Part shown: piece by piece, positions 1-8,399 of the stretch
How positions within the stretch are numbered: position 1 is the stretch's first letter
Layout of the letters: the number at the start of each line of letters is the position of its first letter
NCBI GenBank assembly: GCA_002373755.1
Contig: DFJU01000150.1
Location: forward strand, 1 to 22,136
Origin: Bacteroidales bacterium UBA3663
GTDB taxonomy: Bacteria; Bacteroidota; Bacteroidia; Bacteroidales; UBA3663
Reading direction: 5' to 3'
Length of the DNA stretch: 22,136 nt
Made by a program: the position numbers and the translations under genes
The notes under the pieces: model-generated
What the model was told of the DNA's origin: nothing
Databases searched by the model: none
Seen by the model: the letters and a program-made list of their open reading frames with translations, nothing else

Positions 1-2008
1 GCTTCCAGTCAATCTCCGAGATGTGCAGCAGTCCGTCCTTGCCAGGCATGAACTCGACGAATGCGCCGAATGGCTGGATGCTCTTGACCTCGCCGGTGTA
101 GATTTCGCCCTCTTCAGGCAGGGCAACGATAGCCTTGACCTTGGCCATAGCGGCATCGATGTTGGCCTTGTTCGACGAAGAGATTGAAACGCGGCCCTTG
201 CCGTCGGTCTCGTCGATGGTGATGACGGTGTTGGTCTCCTCCTGGATGCCCTGGATAATCTTTCCGCCAGGGCCGATGATTGCGCCGATGAACTCCTTGT
301 CGATGTCGAATGCAACCATACGTGGAGCGTGCTCCTTGAGGTCCGGACGGTTCTCCGGCTGAGCCTCCAACATGCAGTTCAGGATGTGGGTGCGACCCTC
401 CTTAGCCTGATTCAGAGCCTTCTCAAGAATCTCGTAGCTCAGACCGTTGCACTTGATATCCATCTGGGTGGCGGTGATACCCTTCTCGGTACCTGTGACC
501 TTGAAGTCCATATCGCCGAGGTGATCCTCATCGCCCAAGATGTCGCTCAATACGGCATACTTCGGTGAATTCTCATCCTTGATCAGGCCCATTGCGATGC
601 CCGACACAGGACGAATCATCGGGATGCCGGCGTCGCGCATTGCCAATGTGGCACCGCAGGTCGTTGCCATCGACGATGAACCATTGGACTCCAGAATGTC
701 GCTCACTACGCGGACGGTGTAGGGGAAGTCCTTTGGAATCATACCCTTGACGGCACGCCATGCAAGGTGTCCGTGACCGATTTCGCGTCGGCCGACACCA
801 CGCTGAGCCTTGGCCTCGCCGGTCGAGAATGGAGGGAAGTTATAGTGCAGCAGGAAGCGGTCATATTCGTTGCGGAGCACGTCATCGACCAACTTCTCGT
901 CAAGTTTTGTGCCCAATGTGCAGGTAACGAGAGCCTGGGTCTCGCCACGGGTGAAGATGGCTGAACCGTGAGGGCCTGGGATGTAGTCAGGCTCAATCCA
1001 GATAGGACGAACCTCGTTCAATGCACGGCCGTCGAGACGGCTGCCCTCGTCGAGTACGCAACGGCGCATAGCCTCGCGCTCCACGTCGTGGAAGTAGCGT
1101 GCAATCATTCCGAGTGTCTCTTCGTCCTCCTGCTTCTCCTCAGGGAGAGTGGCGATGAAGTTGGTCTTGACCTCCTCGAAGGCGGCCTCACGCTCGTGCT
1201 TGTTCTTGTTGCCGCTCTTGGCAATGTCGTAGCAAGGCTGGTAGCAGAAGTCGTGGCAGCTCTTCTGGAGCTCCTCGTCGTTCACCTCGTGGCAATATTC
1301 CATAATCGGTTTGCCGACAGCCTCCATCAGTTCCTTCTGCACCTGGCAGTGAACCTTGATGGCCTCGTGGGCAGCCTTGAGTGCGCCGAGCAGGTCCTGC
1401 TCCGACACCTCGTCCATTTCGCCCTCCACCATCATGATGTTGTCGTATGTAGCGCCGACCATAAGGTCCATGTCGGCCTGCTTCATCTGCTCGAAGGTTG
1501 GGTCGATGACGTATTCGCCGTTGATGCGGACTACGCGGACTTCAGAGATTGGACCCTCGAACGGGATGCCAGAGACTGCCATTGCGGCCGATGCTGCCAG
1601 ACCGGCCAGTGCATCCGGCTGGTTCTGCAGGTCGGAACTATACATGGTGACGTTTACGAACGTCTCGGCGTGATAGTTGCTTGGGAAGAGTGGACGCAGC
1701 GCGCGGTCGATGAGGCGGCTGGTCAGGATTTCATAATCGGAAGCCTTGCCTTCGCGCTTTGTGAAACCGCCTGGAAAACGGCCGGCAGAGGCATACTTCT
1801 CTTTGTATTCAACGGTGAGGGGCATGAAATCGGTGCCCGGAGTAACGGTGCGCGACGTGCAGACCGTGGCGAGCAGCATCGTGCCGCCCATGCGAAGTTC
1901 GACGGCGCCATCGGCCTGCTTCGCTACCTTACCTGTCTCGAGTGTGATGGTTCGGCCATCGCTCAAGGTAATGGTTTTTTTGATTGGATTAACCAGATTG
2001 TTTACCAT
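1..2008 (-). CDS. pnp: Polyribonucleotide nucleotidyltransferase (PNPase), 3' end cut by window
   Basis: Reading leftwards from the ATG at 2008, an open frame of 669 codons runs off the window edge. PNPase degrades RNA 3' to 5' by phosphorolysis in the cytoplasm, usually as a trimer. The first RNase PH domain is near the N terminus ([19 protein letters not shown]). The second, catalytic one has [13 protein letters not shown], then [20 protein letters not shown] and the aspartates of [16 protein letters not shown] domain follows with the GXXG loop in [12 protein letters not shown]. The start of an S1 domain ([20 protein letters not shown]) reaches the edge. Bacteroidetes homologues are somewhat longer than 700 residues, so only the end of S1 and the tail are missing. 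A good promoter lies about 40 bp upstream, divergent from the next gene. No lesion is visible. Confidence 0.97.
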   Translation of the reverse strand, partial: MVNNLVNPIKKTITLSDGRTITLETGKVAKQADGAVELRMGGTMLLATVCTSRTVTPGTDFMPLTVEYKEKYASAGRFPGGFTKREGKASDYEILTSRLIDRALRPLFPSNYHAETFVNVTMYSSDLQNQPDALAGLAASAAMAVSGIPFEGPISEVRVVRINGEYVIDPTFEQMKQADMDLMVGATYDNIMMVEGEMDEVSEQDLLGALKAAHEAIKVHCQVQKELMEAVGKPIMEYCHEVNDEELQKSCHDFCYQPCYDIAKSGNKNKHEREAAFEEVKTNFIATLPEEKQEDEETLGMIARYFHDVEREAMRRCVLDEGSRLDGRALNEVRPIWIEPDYIPGPHGSAIFTRGETQALVTCTLGTKLDEKLVDDVLRNEYDRFLLHYNFPPFSTGEAKAQRGVGRREIGHGHLAWRAVKGMIPKDFPYTVRVVSDILESNGSSSMATTCGATLAMRDAGIPMIRPVSGIAMGLIKDENSPKYAVLSDILGDEDHLGDMDFKVTGTEKGITATQMDIKCNGLSYEILEKALNQAKEGRTHILNCMLEAQPENRPDLKEHAPRMVAFDIDKEFIGAIIGPGGKIIQGIQEETNTVITIDETDGKGRVSISSSNKANIDAAMAKVKAIVALPEEGEIYTGEVKSIQPFGAFVEFMPGKDGLLHISEIDWK

Positions 2009-2049
2009 AAATTTTTATTTTTCTATAATCCTTTAGAGATTTTCGGGCG

Positions 2050-2080
2050 CAAAGGTAGCGTTTTCCTATTAAAAGCCAAA
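2050..2080 (-). promoter_or_regulatory. Predicted Bacteroidetes-type promoter of pnp
   Basis: On the minus strand, TTTG at 2080-2077 is followed by a 19-bp spacer and TACCTTTG at 2057-2050, matching the -33 TTTG / -7 TAnnTTTG consensus. The predicted start lies near 2043, leaving a leader of about 35 nt before the pnp ATG. Confidence 0.72.
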
Positions 2081-2128
2081 AATATAGGGTGAAAAAGTGG
2101 AAAAAACGGCCAAAAATTAGGGAAAAGA

Positions 2129-2160
2129 TTTGCAACCTCTCTTTATTTGATTTATCTTTG
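2129..2160 (+). promoter_or_regulatory. Predicted Bacteroidetes-type promoter of the DUF4369/thioredoxin-like lipoprotein
   Basis: TTTG at 2129-2132, a 20-bp spacer, then TATCTTTG at 2153-2160 make an essentially perfect match to the consensus. The ATG it serves is at 2283, so the leader is about 115 nt. It contains one GGCCGATG motif (near 2187) and no obvious hairpin. Confidence 0.72.
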
Positions 2161-2282
2161 CGGCCGTTAATTCCAAATTAGTACAGGGCCGATGCCTTTG
2201 GGTTGTTGAATGACTCCCCATCGTATCGGTCCTTGTAAAATTGACTTTTTATAACCGTACAATCATCACCAAACACACAACA

Positions 2283-3497
2283 ATGCGAATGATTTTCAAT
2301 GTCAAGGAGGCAGCCGCAGCCTTGATTTTTATTATGTTTTCCCTGACCGCTTGCGACGACCGTCGGCTGGGCGTCATCGAAGGAAATATCACCGATGCCG
2401 AAGGCCAGCTTCTCGTGCTTGAGCACTTGTCCGACGGTGCTCCGCGTCTTGTTGACACCCTCCGTCTTGCGGCCGACGGCAAGTTCCGTTTTGCCCCCGA
2501 GGTCGAGACGGGTCCGGACTTCTTCAGCCTGCGCTTGGGCAACCAGTCGGTCTCGTTGGTCATCGACACACTTCTCAATCCGGTCAAGGTGACGGCCAAT
2601 GGCAAGAACCTGACAACGAGCTATCAGGTGGCCGATGCCGCAAATCAGGAACTGCGCGATGCCGTCCAGCAGGGCAACCGTCTGCGTGGCCAGATCGTGG
2701 GCGTCAACCAGACCTTCAATCAGGGCGGAATGAGCCGGCAACAGGCGCGCGATTCGATTCTCTCGTTGGTCAACAGCTACAAGCAGCATGTCCTCACGAC
2801 CTACATCTATGCAAATCCGGCCAGCCCCGCCAGCTACTATCTGCTTTTCGAGACGGTGAGCGGCCTTGTTATCTTCGATGCCAATTCGCCGCAGGATTTG
2901 CGCGCATTCGGAGCCGTCGCAACAAGCTGGCGTTTCAACTATCCGTCGTCGCCGCGCAACAGCGTGCTCGAGAAGATGACAATCCGAGGCCAGGCGCTTC
3001 GCCGTGCCGAAGCCGCCCGCGCGCAGAGAGCCGATTCGTTGGCCGCATCGGTGCAGATCGAGACGCGCAGCTTCCCCGAACTGAACCTGCCCAATGCCGA
3101 CGACCATGCTGTGTCGCTCACTTCGGTCGTCGAACAAGGCAATGTCGTGCTGCTCGACTTCACGGCCTACTATTTGCCCTATTCGCCGGCTCACAACATG
3201 GCACTGGGCAAGTTGTACGAGAAATATGCCGGAAAGCTGAAAATCTATCAGGTCTGCCTCGACTACGACGAGCATTTCTGGAAGACCAGTGCCGACAATG
3301 TCCCGTGGACAACGGTGCGCGACCGCGATGCCATCTACGATGCGCAGGGCCGTATCCAGTATGCGCCATCGGCCTTGACCTACAACGTCGGCACGCTGCC
3401 CACCACGTTCATCATTGACGCCAAGGGTGAACTCAAAAACCGCGTAGAGGTGGACGATGAGAAACTTGAGGCAGATTTAACAAAAATTATGAGATAA
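2283..3497 (+). CDS. Lipoprotein with DUF4369-like and thioredoxin-like domains, lacking the CXXC motif
   Basis: 404 residues from the ATG at 2283; the open frame extends upstream, but only to a TTG. Residues 1-23 form a lipoprotein signal with lipobox LTAC (Cys24), so it is probably anchored in an outer envelope membrane facing the periplasm. Residues about 28-120 (GVIEGNITDAEGQLLVLEHL...) resemble the DUF4369 beta-domain often found before TlpA-like thioredoxin folds in Bacteroidetes. Residues about 270-404 keep the thioredoxin frame (VVLLDFTAYYLPYS and the cis-Pro loop VGTLPTTFIID). The usual WCxxC position reads YYLPYS. The mature protein has only two cysteines: the lipidated one and one in YQVCLDYDEHF. 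It therefore cannot be an ordinary dithiol oxidoreductase; a binding or scaffold role is inferred. It has its own promoter and ends at a weak hairpin before greA. Confidence 0.85.
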   Translation: MRMIFNVKEAAAALIFIMFSLTACDDRRLGVIEGNITDAEGQLLVLEHLSDGAPRLVDTLRLAADGKFRFAPEVETGPDFFSLRLGNQSVSLVIDTLLNPVKVTANGKNLTTSYQVADAANQELRDAVQQGNRLRGQIVGVNQTFNQGGMSRQQARDSILSLVNSYKQHVLTTYIYANPASPASYYLLFETVSGLVIFDANSPQDLRAFGAVATSWRFNYPSSPRNSVLEKMTIRGQALRRAEAARAQRADSLAASVQIETRSFPELNLPNADDHAVSLTSVVEQGNVVLLDFTAYYLPYSPAHNMALGKLYEKYAGKLKIYQVCLDYDEHFWKTSADNVPWTTVRDRDAIYDAQGRIQYAPSALTYNVGTLPTTFIIDAKGELKNRVEVDDEKLEADLTKIMR

Positions 3498-3508
3498 TAA
3501 CAGACGAA

Positions 3509-3528
3509 AAAACGATTCGGTTCGTTTT
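3509..3528 (+). terminator. Weak AT-rich terminator-like hairpin before greA
   Basis: AAAACGA (3509-3515), a six-base loop and TCGTTTT (3522-3528) form a 7-bp stem with A-rich and T-rich sides. Only three pairs are G-C, so termination is probably partial. It separates the lipoprotein gene from greA. Confidence 0.4.
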
Positions 3529-3555
3529 AGTAACCAAGAAACACATTCTTATATT

Positions 3556-4026
3556 ATGGCAGTAAGTTACATGAGCGAGGAAGGCTACAAGAAGATCCTC
3601 GAAGAAATCAACTATTTGGAAAGTGTTGAACGTCCAAAGGCAAGTGCAGCCATCGCCGAGGCCCGCGAGAAGGGCGACTTGAGCGAAAATGCAGAATACG
3701 ATGCAGCCAAAGAGGCACAAGGCAAGCTGGAGAGCAAGATTGCCCTCCTGAAGGATCAGGTGGCCAATGCGCGCATCATTGACGCATCGAAGCTGAACGC
3801 CGACAAGGTGCAGATCATGACCACTGTGCGTCTGCTCAACAAGAAGATGAAGAAGGAAATGACCTACACCATCGTAGCCGAGAGCGAAGCCAACTTCCGC
3901 GAAGGCAAAATCAGCGTAGCGACCCCAATCGCCAAGGCTCTGTTGAACCACAAGGTGGGCGACGTGGTCGAGGTGAAGGTGCCGGCCGGCGTGCAGGAAC
4001 TTGAAATTCTCGAAATCTCCATCTGA
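3556..4026 (+). CDS. greA: Transcription elongation factor GreA
   Basis: 156 residues, the normal GreA length. The protein enters the RNA polymerase secondary channel and stimulates cleavage of backtracked RNA. The N-terminal coiled-coil hairpin (residues about 1-75) carries the acidic tip in GDLSENAEYDAAKE, which is the functional site in the family. The C-terminal FKBP-like domain follows (KMKKEMTYTIVAESEANF... KALLNHKVGDVVEVKVPAG). The ATG at 3556 is the first in frame and there is no Shine-Dalgarno sequence, as expected. The HIT gene starts 16 nt after the stop, so the two are probably co-transcribed; the greA-HIT order is common in Bacteroidetes. Confidence 0.96.
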   Translation: MAVSYMSEEGYKKILEEINYLESVERPKASAAIAEAREKGDLSENAEYDAAKEAQGKLESKIALLKDQVANARIIDASKLNADKVQIMTTVRLLNKKMKKEMTYTIVAESEANFREGKISVATPIAKALLNHKVGDVVEVKVPAGVQELEILEISI

Positions 4027-4042
4027 AAACCGCGTAGCAGCT

Positions 4043-4435
4043 ATGACAATTTTCTCGAAAATCATTGCAGGTGAAATTCCTTCGTACAAGGTTGCGGAGG
4101 ATGACCTTTTTTATGCCTTCCTCGACATCAATCCGGTGGCCAAGGGCCATACGCTCGTTGTGCCGAAACAGGAGGTTGACTACATCTTCGACCAGAGCGA
4201 CGCCATGCTTAGCGCACACACGGTGTTTGCTAAGCGTGTGGCATCGGCCATCAAGAAGGCAATTCCTTGCAACCGCGTCGGCGTGGCCGTGATGGGTCTC
4301 GAAGTGCCGCACGCACACATCCACCTCATCCCGCTGAACAGCGAGGGCGACATGGACTTCCGCAAGGAGCATCTGAAGCTCTCGCCCGAGGAGATGCAGG
4401 AGATTGCAGCCAGCATCGCAGCTAATTTTGAGTGA
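4043..4435 (+). CDS. HIT-family (histidine triad) nucleotide-binding protein
   Basis: 130 residues from the ATG at 4043; the open frame upstream has no ATG. The N terminus (MTIFSKIIAGEIPSYKVAED) and the active-site triad PHAHIHLIP (residues about 89-97, HxHxHxx) identify the Hint branch. These proteins hydrolyse purine nucleoside phosphoramidates and acyl-adenylates; the true cellular substrate in bacteria is usually unknown. The conserved GHTLVVPK segment precedes the triad. Length and all family landmarks are normal. It follows greA by 16 nt. A CCGCGTAG copy of the dispersed motif described in the findings lies just before its start codon. Confidence 0.95.
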   Translation: MTIFSKIIAGEIPSYKVAEDDLFYAFLDINPVAKGHTLVVPKQEVDYIFDQSDAMLSAHTVFAKRVASAIKKAIPCNRVGVAVMGLEVPHAHIHLIPLNSEGDMDFRKEHLKLSPEEMQEIAASIAANFE

Positions 4436-4468
4436 GAAATCAGAACTTGAAATTTTAGAGCGTTTGTC

Positions 4469-4636
4469 ATGAATAGAATTTGTTATTTTATAGGAGTCTC
4501 TTCTATATTTATGATTAATACGTCATGTCATAAGCCGTTTGTCGATCCTGGTATCCCTGAATATAAAGAAGATACGATAACTGGGGAATTTTACGTATCT
4601 CCTAAAGAGGTTCCTGAAAATCTTTCTGAAGAATAA
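4469..4636 (+). CDS. Small AT-rich candidate lipoprotein (55 aa), function unknown
   Basis: ATG at 4469, 55 codons, TAA at 4634-4636, ending 11 nt before clpP. The N terminus is hydrophobic (MNRICYFIGVSSIFMINTSC) and Cys20 follows a small-residue NTS triplet, a loose lipobox of the kind seen in Bacteroidetes. The rest is short, polar and acidic (DPGIPEYKEDTITGEF..., ending ENLSEE). I recognise no family. Its codons are strikingly AT-rich (AAT, AGA, ATA, TTT) beside the GC-rich greA, HIT and clpP genes. It fills exactly the space between the HIT and clpP genes on the same strand. It may be a recently acquired or fast-evolving small secreted protein, or a decaying fragment. Confidence 0.5.
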   Translation: MNRICYFIGVSSIFMINTSCHKPFVDPGIPEYKEDTITGEFYVSPKEVPENLSEE

Positions 4637-4647
4637 ATTAGTATTTT

Positions 4648-5337
4648 ATGAACAACGAATTCTATAAGTTCGCCACGTGCAATGCAGGCGTCAACGGCCA
4701 CATGCTGGACGACTATATGCGTTTCCAGAGCAAGACGTTGCAGCCGCGTGCATCGTACATAAACCCAAGCATCATCGAAGAGCGCCAGCTCAACGTCGCC
4801 CAGATGGATGTCTTCTCGCGCCTGATGATGGACCGCATCATCTTCCTCGGCACCGAGATTGACGAATACAGCGCCAACGTCGTACAGGCACAGCTGCTGT
4901 TCCTCGCGTCGGCCGAGGGCGACAAGGACGTCGTGATGTACCTGAACAGCCCCGGCGGAATCGTGAGCGGCGGATTGGCCATCTACGACACGATGAACTA
5001 CATCTCGTGCGACGTCTCGACCGTAGTGACCGGCATGGCCGCCTCGATGGCATCGGTGCTGCTCGCTGCCGGAACCAAGGGCAAGCGTTTCGCACTGCCC
5101 CACAGCCGCGTGATGATTCACCAGCCGTTGGGCGGCACACAGGGTCAGGCCAGCGACATGGAAATCGCCGTCAACGAAATCAAGAAGCTCAAGGGCGAGC
5201 TTTACCAGATTTTGGCCGACTGCACCAACCAGCCGATTGACCGCATCGAGCGTGATTGCGACCGCGACCACTACTTGACCGCGACCGAGGCTCTTGAATA
5301 TGGAATGATTGACAAGATTTTTGAGAAAAAAAGATAA
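4648..5337 (+). CDS. clpP: ATP-dependent Clp protease proteolytic subunit
   Basis: 229 residues. ClpP is a cytoplasmic serine protease that forms a double-heptamer barrel fed by ClpX. The catalytic triad is visible: Ser133 in GMAASMAS, His158 in MIHQPLGG and Asp207 in DRDHYL. The oligomer-forming segment MYLNSPGGIVSGG and the tail ATEALEYGMIDKI are canonical. The N-terminal extension (about 40 residues before IIEERQ) is longer than in E. coli but ordinary for Bacteroidetes. The stop codon directly abuts the clpX ATG, so the two are translated from one message. The start at 4648 is the first ATG after the preceding small gene. Confidence 0.97.
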   Translation: MNNEFYKFATCNAGVNGHMLDDYMRFQSKTLQPRASYINPSIIEERQLNVAQMDVFSRLMMDRIIFLGTEIDEYSANVVQAQLLFLASAEGDKDVVMYLNSPGGIVSGGLAIYDTMNYISCDVSTVVTGMAASMASVLLAAGTKGKRFALPHSRVMIHQPLGGTQGQASDMEIAVNEIKKLKGELYQILADCTNQPIDRIERDCDRDHYLTATEALEYGMIDKIFEKKR

Positions 5338-6582
5338 ATGGCAGGAAAAAGAAACGAAGATAGATGCAACTTCTGCGGCCGTGGCCGTGGCGAAGTGAAT
5401 CTGCTGATTTCCGGAATCGACGGCTACATCTGCGACGAGTGCGCCGAGCAGGCTCATGCCATTGTCAACGAGGCATTGAAGCAGCACGACGAGCGTTCGT
5501 CGGGCATGGACATGGACTTGAGCGAGCTGCCCAAGCCGAAGGACATCAAGGCTTTCCTCGATGGCTATGTCATTGGCCAGGACGAAGCCAAGCGTAACCT
5601 TTCGGTGGCTGTCTATAACCACTACAAGCGTCTGATGCAGCCGAATTCGGGCGACGATGTCGAAATCGAAAAGTCGAACATCATCATGGTGGGACGCACA
5701 GGCACCGGCAAGACGCTGTTGGCCAAGACCATCGCCCGTATGCTCAATGTGCCGTTCGCCATCGTCGATGCCACAGTGCTGACCGAGGCCGGCTACGTGG
5801 GCGAAGACATCGAAAGCATCCTGACGCGCCTGTTGCAGGCCTGCGACTACGACGTGAAGAAGGCCGAGCGCGGCATCGTCTTCATCGACGAAATCGACAA
5901 GATTGCACGCAAGGGCGACAATCCGAGCATCACGCGCGACGTGTCGGGCGAGGGTGTGCAGCAGGGCCTGCTCAAACTGCTCGAAGGTAGTCGCGTAGGT
6001 GTGCCGCCGCAGGGTGGCCGCAAGCATCCGGAGCAGAAGCTCATCGAGGTCGATACGAAAAACATCCTGTTCATCTGCGGCGGCGCGTTCGATGGCATCG
6101 AACAGAAGATTGCAGCCCGTCTGAACACGCGTAGCGTCGGCTTCAACACCGATGACAAGCGCGTAGAGGTGGACCGCAACAACCTGCTGCAATACATCAC
6201 ACCGGCCGACCTGAAGAAGTTCGGTCTGATTCCGGAAATCATCGGCCGTCTGCCAATCCTGACCTATCTGGAGCCGCTCGACGCCGAGGCCCTCAAACGT
6301 ATCCTCACCGAACCGAAGAACGCCATCATCAAGCAGTATCAGAAGCTGTTCAAGATGGACGGCATCGAGGTGACAATCGATCCGGAAGTCTATCAGCTCA
6401 TCGTCGATAAGGCCATCGAATACAAGCTCGGAGCGCGCGGCCTGCGTGCAATCACCGAGAGCATCATGATGGATGCAATGTACAACATGCCGTCGGACGA
6501 AAAGAAAAAGCTGCACGTCACGCTCGAATATGCCAAGGAGGAATTGCGGAAATCGAACCTCGAACGGATGCGTGTGGCTTGA
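5338..6582 (+). CDS. clpX: ATP-dependent Clp protease ATP-binding subunit ClpX
   Basis: 414 residues, normal length. ClpX is an AAA+ hexamer that unfolds tagged substrates and threads them into ClpP. The N-terminal zinc-binding domain has Cys10, Cys13, Cys32 and Cys35. Walker A is GRTGTGKT (residues about 118-125), the pore loop is GYVGED, and Walker B with sensor residues is [10 protein letters not shown] (about 180-189). The RKH substrate loop is in QGGRKHPEQ, the ClpP-docking IGF-type loop is VGF (RSVGFNTDD), and sensor 2 is GARGLRAI. It begins immediately after the clpP TAA with no gap. The next gene starts 30 nt downstream on the same strand with no terminator between. Confidence 0.97.
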   Translation: MAGKRNEDRCNFCGRGRGEVNLLISGIDGYICDECAEQAHAIVNEALKQHDERSSGMDMDLSELPKPKDIKAFLDGYVIGQDEAKRNLSVAVYNHYKRLMQPNSGDDVEIEKSNIIMVGRTGTGKTLLAKTIARMLNVPFAIVDATVLTEAGYVGEDIESILTRLLQACDYDVKKAERGIVFIDEIDKIARKGDNPSITRDVSGEGVQQGLLKLLEGSRVGVPPQGGRKHPEQKLIEVDTKNILFICGGAFDGIEQKIAARLNTRSVGFNTDDKRVEVDRNNLLQYITPADLKKFGLIPEIIGRLPILTYLEPLDAEALKRILTEPKNAIIKQYQKLFKMDGIEVTIDPEVYQLIVDKAIEYKLGARGLRAITESIMMDAMYNMPSDEKKKLHVTLEYAKEELRKSNLERMRVA

Positions 6583-6612
6583 AAAAGAACAAATTGAAAT
6601 CCCCTTATACAA

Positions 6613-7920
6613 ATGAAAAATATTTCTGTTCAACCAGCAGGCGGCCGTCTCGGAGTCCTGGTAGTGGGTTTGAGCGGTGCCGTGAGCACCACTTTCATCA
6701 TCGGAACATTGGCCGCGCGCAAAGGTCTTGCCAAGCCAATCGGCTCAATCACACAGTTGTCATACCTCAAGGTCGGCAAGGGCGAAGACAAGCGCGAAGG
6801 CCTCATCAAGGATCTCGTGCCATTGGCCAAGCTCGACCAGCTCGTCTTCGGTGGATGGGACATCTTCCCCGATTCGGTCTATGACGGAGCCGTCCACGCG
6901 CAGGTGCTGAACGAAAAGGATATCAATCTTGTGGCCGATGAGATTAAGGCCATCAAGCCGATGAAGGGTTGTTTCGACCCCGACTTCATTACGCGACTTA
7001 ATGGCACGTGGGTGAAGGACAATTCGGCCACCAAATGGGAACTGATGGAGCAGCTGCGCGCCGACATCCGCCAGTTCAAGGCCGACAACAAGTGCGACCG
7101 AATCGTGGTCATCTGGGCGGCATCGACCGAGGCTTTCCTGGAGATGGGCGACGTGCACATGTCATTGGACAAATTCGAGGCCGAGATGAAGAAGCCCGGC
7201 ACGAAACTGGTCGCCCCGTCGATGTGCTACGCCTACGCCGCGATGATGGAGGGCGCTCCGTTCATCAATGGTGCGCCTGCATTGACCGTTGATTTCCCGG
7301 CAATGTGGGAGTTGGCCGACAAGACGGGCTGCCCGATCTGCGGCAAGGACTACAAGAGCGGCCAGACGATGATGAAGACGGTATTGGCGCCAGCCTTCCA
7401 CACCCGTATGCTGGGCCTGGCCGGATGGTTCTCGACCAACATACTGGGCAACCGCGACGGTGAGGTTCTCGACGATCCGGCATCGTTCAAGACGAAGGAG
7501 GTGTCGAAGCTGTCGGTCATCGACTCCATCCTCGAACCCGAGAAGTATCCCGACCTCTACGGCGACGTCTATCACAAGGTGCGCATCAACTACTATCCGC
7601 CGCGCAACGACAACAAGGAGGCGTGGGACAACATCGACATCTTCGGCTGGATGGGCTATCCGATGCAGATCAAGGTCAACTTCCTGTGTCGCGACTCGAT
7701 TCTGGCTGCGCCATTGGCCCTTGACCTTGTCCTGTTGGCCGACCTCGCAAAACGTTGCGGCATGAAGGGCATCCAGAAGTGGCTGTCGTTCTACTTCAAG
7801 TCGCCGATGCACAAGCTCGACGAAGTGCCTGTCCACTCGCTGTTCGAGCAGGATGCAATGTTCCGCAACAAACTGCGCGAAATCATCGGCGAAGAGCCTT
7901 ACGACTACGTTGAAGATTGA
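6613..7920 (+). CDS. Myo-inositol-1-phosphate synthase (inositol-3-phosphate synthase)
   Basis: 435 residues. The family converts glucose 6-phosphate to myo-inositol phosphate with an internal NAD redox cycle. The N-terminal dinucleotide-binding motif is GRLGVLVVGLSGAVSTTFII. Other family segments are DRIVVIWAASTEAF, GAPFINGAPALTVDFP, KDYKSGQT, GWFSTNILGNRDG and the C-terminal DSILAAPLALDLVLL. In Bacteroides thetaiotaomicron this enzyme starts inositol-lipid synthesis and its gene lies with the later steps. Here no phosphatase or CDP-alcohol phosphatidyltransferase adjoins it. Instead it follows clpX by 30 nt, possibly by read-through, and ends at a strong terminator. The start at 6613 places the nucleotide-binding glycines about 10 residues in, as expected. 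Confidence 0.93.
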   Translation: MKNISVQPAGGRLGVLVVGLSGAVSTTFIIGTLAARKGLAKPIGSITQLSYLKVGKGEDKREGLIKDLVPLAKLDQLVFGGWDIFPDSVYDGAVHAQVLNEKDINLVADEIKAIKPMKGCFDPDFITRLNGTWVKDNSATKWELMEQLRADIRQFKADNKCDRIVVIWAASTEAFLEMGDVHMSLDKFEAEMKKPGTKLVAPSMCYAYAAMMEGAPFINGAPALTVDFPAMWELADKTGCPICGKDYKSGQTMMKTVLAPAFHTRMLGLAGWFSTNILGNRDGEVLDDPASFKTKEVSKLSVIDSILEPEKYPDLYGDVYHKVRINYYPPRNDNKEAWDNIDIFGWMGYPMQIKVNFLCRDSILAAPLALDLVLLADLAKRCGMKGIQKWLSFYFKSPMHKLDEVPVHSLFEQDAMFRNKLREIIGEEPYDYVED

Positions 7921-7933
7921 CAAGAGAGATAAT

Positions 7934-7969
7934 AAAAAACGCTCGGGCTGTATGCTCGGGCGTTTTTTT
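7934..7969 (+). terminator. Strong intrinsic terminator after the inositol-phosphate synthase gene
   Basis: A stem of nine pairs (CGCTCGGGC with GCTCGGGCG, two G-U pairs) with loop TGTAT, flanked by six A's and seven T's, begins 13 nt after the stop codon. It should end the plus-strand transcription unit. Confidence 0.85.
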
Positions 7970-8043
7970 GTGGGGGAGGGGACGTTGATTGTTTTTCTCC
8001 ACGAATTGAAATCAATTTTGGATTGTGGCCGATGCCATACAAA

Positions 8044-8091
8044 CCAAAAAATCCGCAACGCCCCAATGCACGGACGCTGCGGAAATTTTGG
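8044..8091. repeat. Imperfect hairpin within the inverted-repeat-bounded segment
   Basis: CCAAAA plus TCCGCA (8044-8057) pairs with TGCGGA plus TTTTGG (8078-8091), interrupted by a 2x2 A-A mismatch. An A-C mismatch and two further pairs lie toward the loop. A-rich and T-rich outer flanks could let it work weakly as a terminator in either direction. Confidence 0.45.
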
Positions 8092-8302
8092 CTACATTTG
8101 AAAAGCGGGACATCGTTGCCATATAATTGCGTAAAAGACACACACACACGGCAAAAATCGGCTGTCACGCTGTCACTCGCACCCCGATTTTCCTGCATTG
8201 AACCAACGCGAAACTTTTTCCAGACCATTTGTCGAAATCCACCAATCAATACAAAACCTTTGCGCCGTGAACAATCGGGAGCGCGCATCGCAGTCGTTCA
8301 TA

Positions 8303-8321
8303 GAAGGTTCGTAGAGCCTTC
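8303..8321. repeat. Short hairpin, 8-bp stem
   Basis: GAAGGTTC (8303-8310), loop GTA, GAGCCTTC (8314-8321); eight pairs with one G-U. No T-run follows, so it is unlikely to be a terminator. Confidence 0.4.
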
Positions 8322-8370
8322 GGAAAATCTCACACGGAAGGAAAGGCTTTCGTTGTCGGTTTTGAATTGT

Positions 8371-8399
8371 GTAGAGACGTCACATTGTGGCGTCTCTAC
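8371..8399. repeat. Near-perfect 29-bp palindrome of the GTAGAGACG...CGTCTCTAC type
   Basis: GTAGAGACGTCAC (8371-8383), loop ATT, GTGGCGTCTCTAC (8387-8399) pair along 13 positions with one G-T. Palindromes with these same ends are familiar as dispersed intergenic repeats in several bacterial groups, from general knowledge not checked here. No poly-T follows. Confidence 0.6.

Noticed and set aside
968..2092. 374-codon plus-strand frame opposite pnp
   Set aside because: Antisense shadow of the PNPase gene, which has all its domains in the minus frame.
2178..3275. 365-codon minus-strand frame whose last residues (KDRYDGESFNNPKASALY) look protein-like
   Set aside because: Most of it is the shadow of the lipoprotein gene. 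The tail lies in the leader between promoter and start codon, and a good plus-strand promoter precedes it. At most it could be a relic, which I cannot support.
4591..6633. 680-codon open frame on the minus strand opposite clpP and clpX
   Set aside because: It is the antisense shadow of two clear, canonical genes. Its composition (rich in Val, His, Leu, Asp, Gln) is what reverse reading of GC-rich codons gives, and no family is recognisable.
8139..8151. Short run of alternating CA
   Set aside because: Too short to call a meaningful simple-sequence repeat or phase-variation tract; no promoter or start codon depends on it.
7905..8288. 127-codon minus-strand frame in the same gap
   Set aside because: It runs through the terminator and into the inositol-phosphate synthase gene; no family features.
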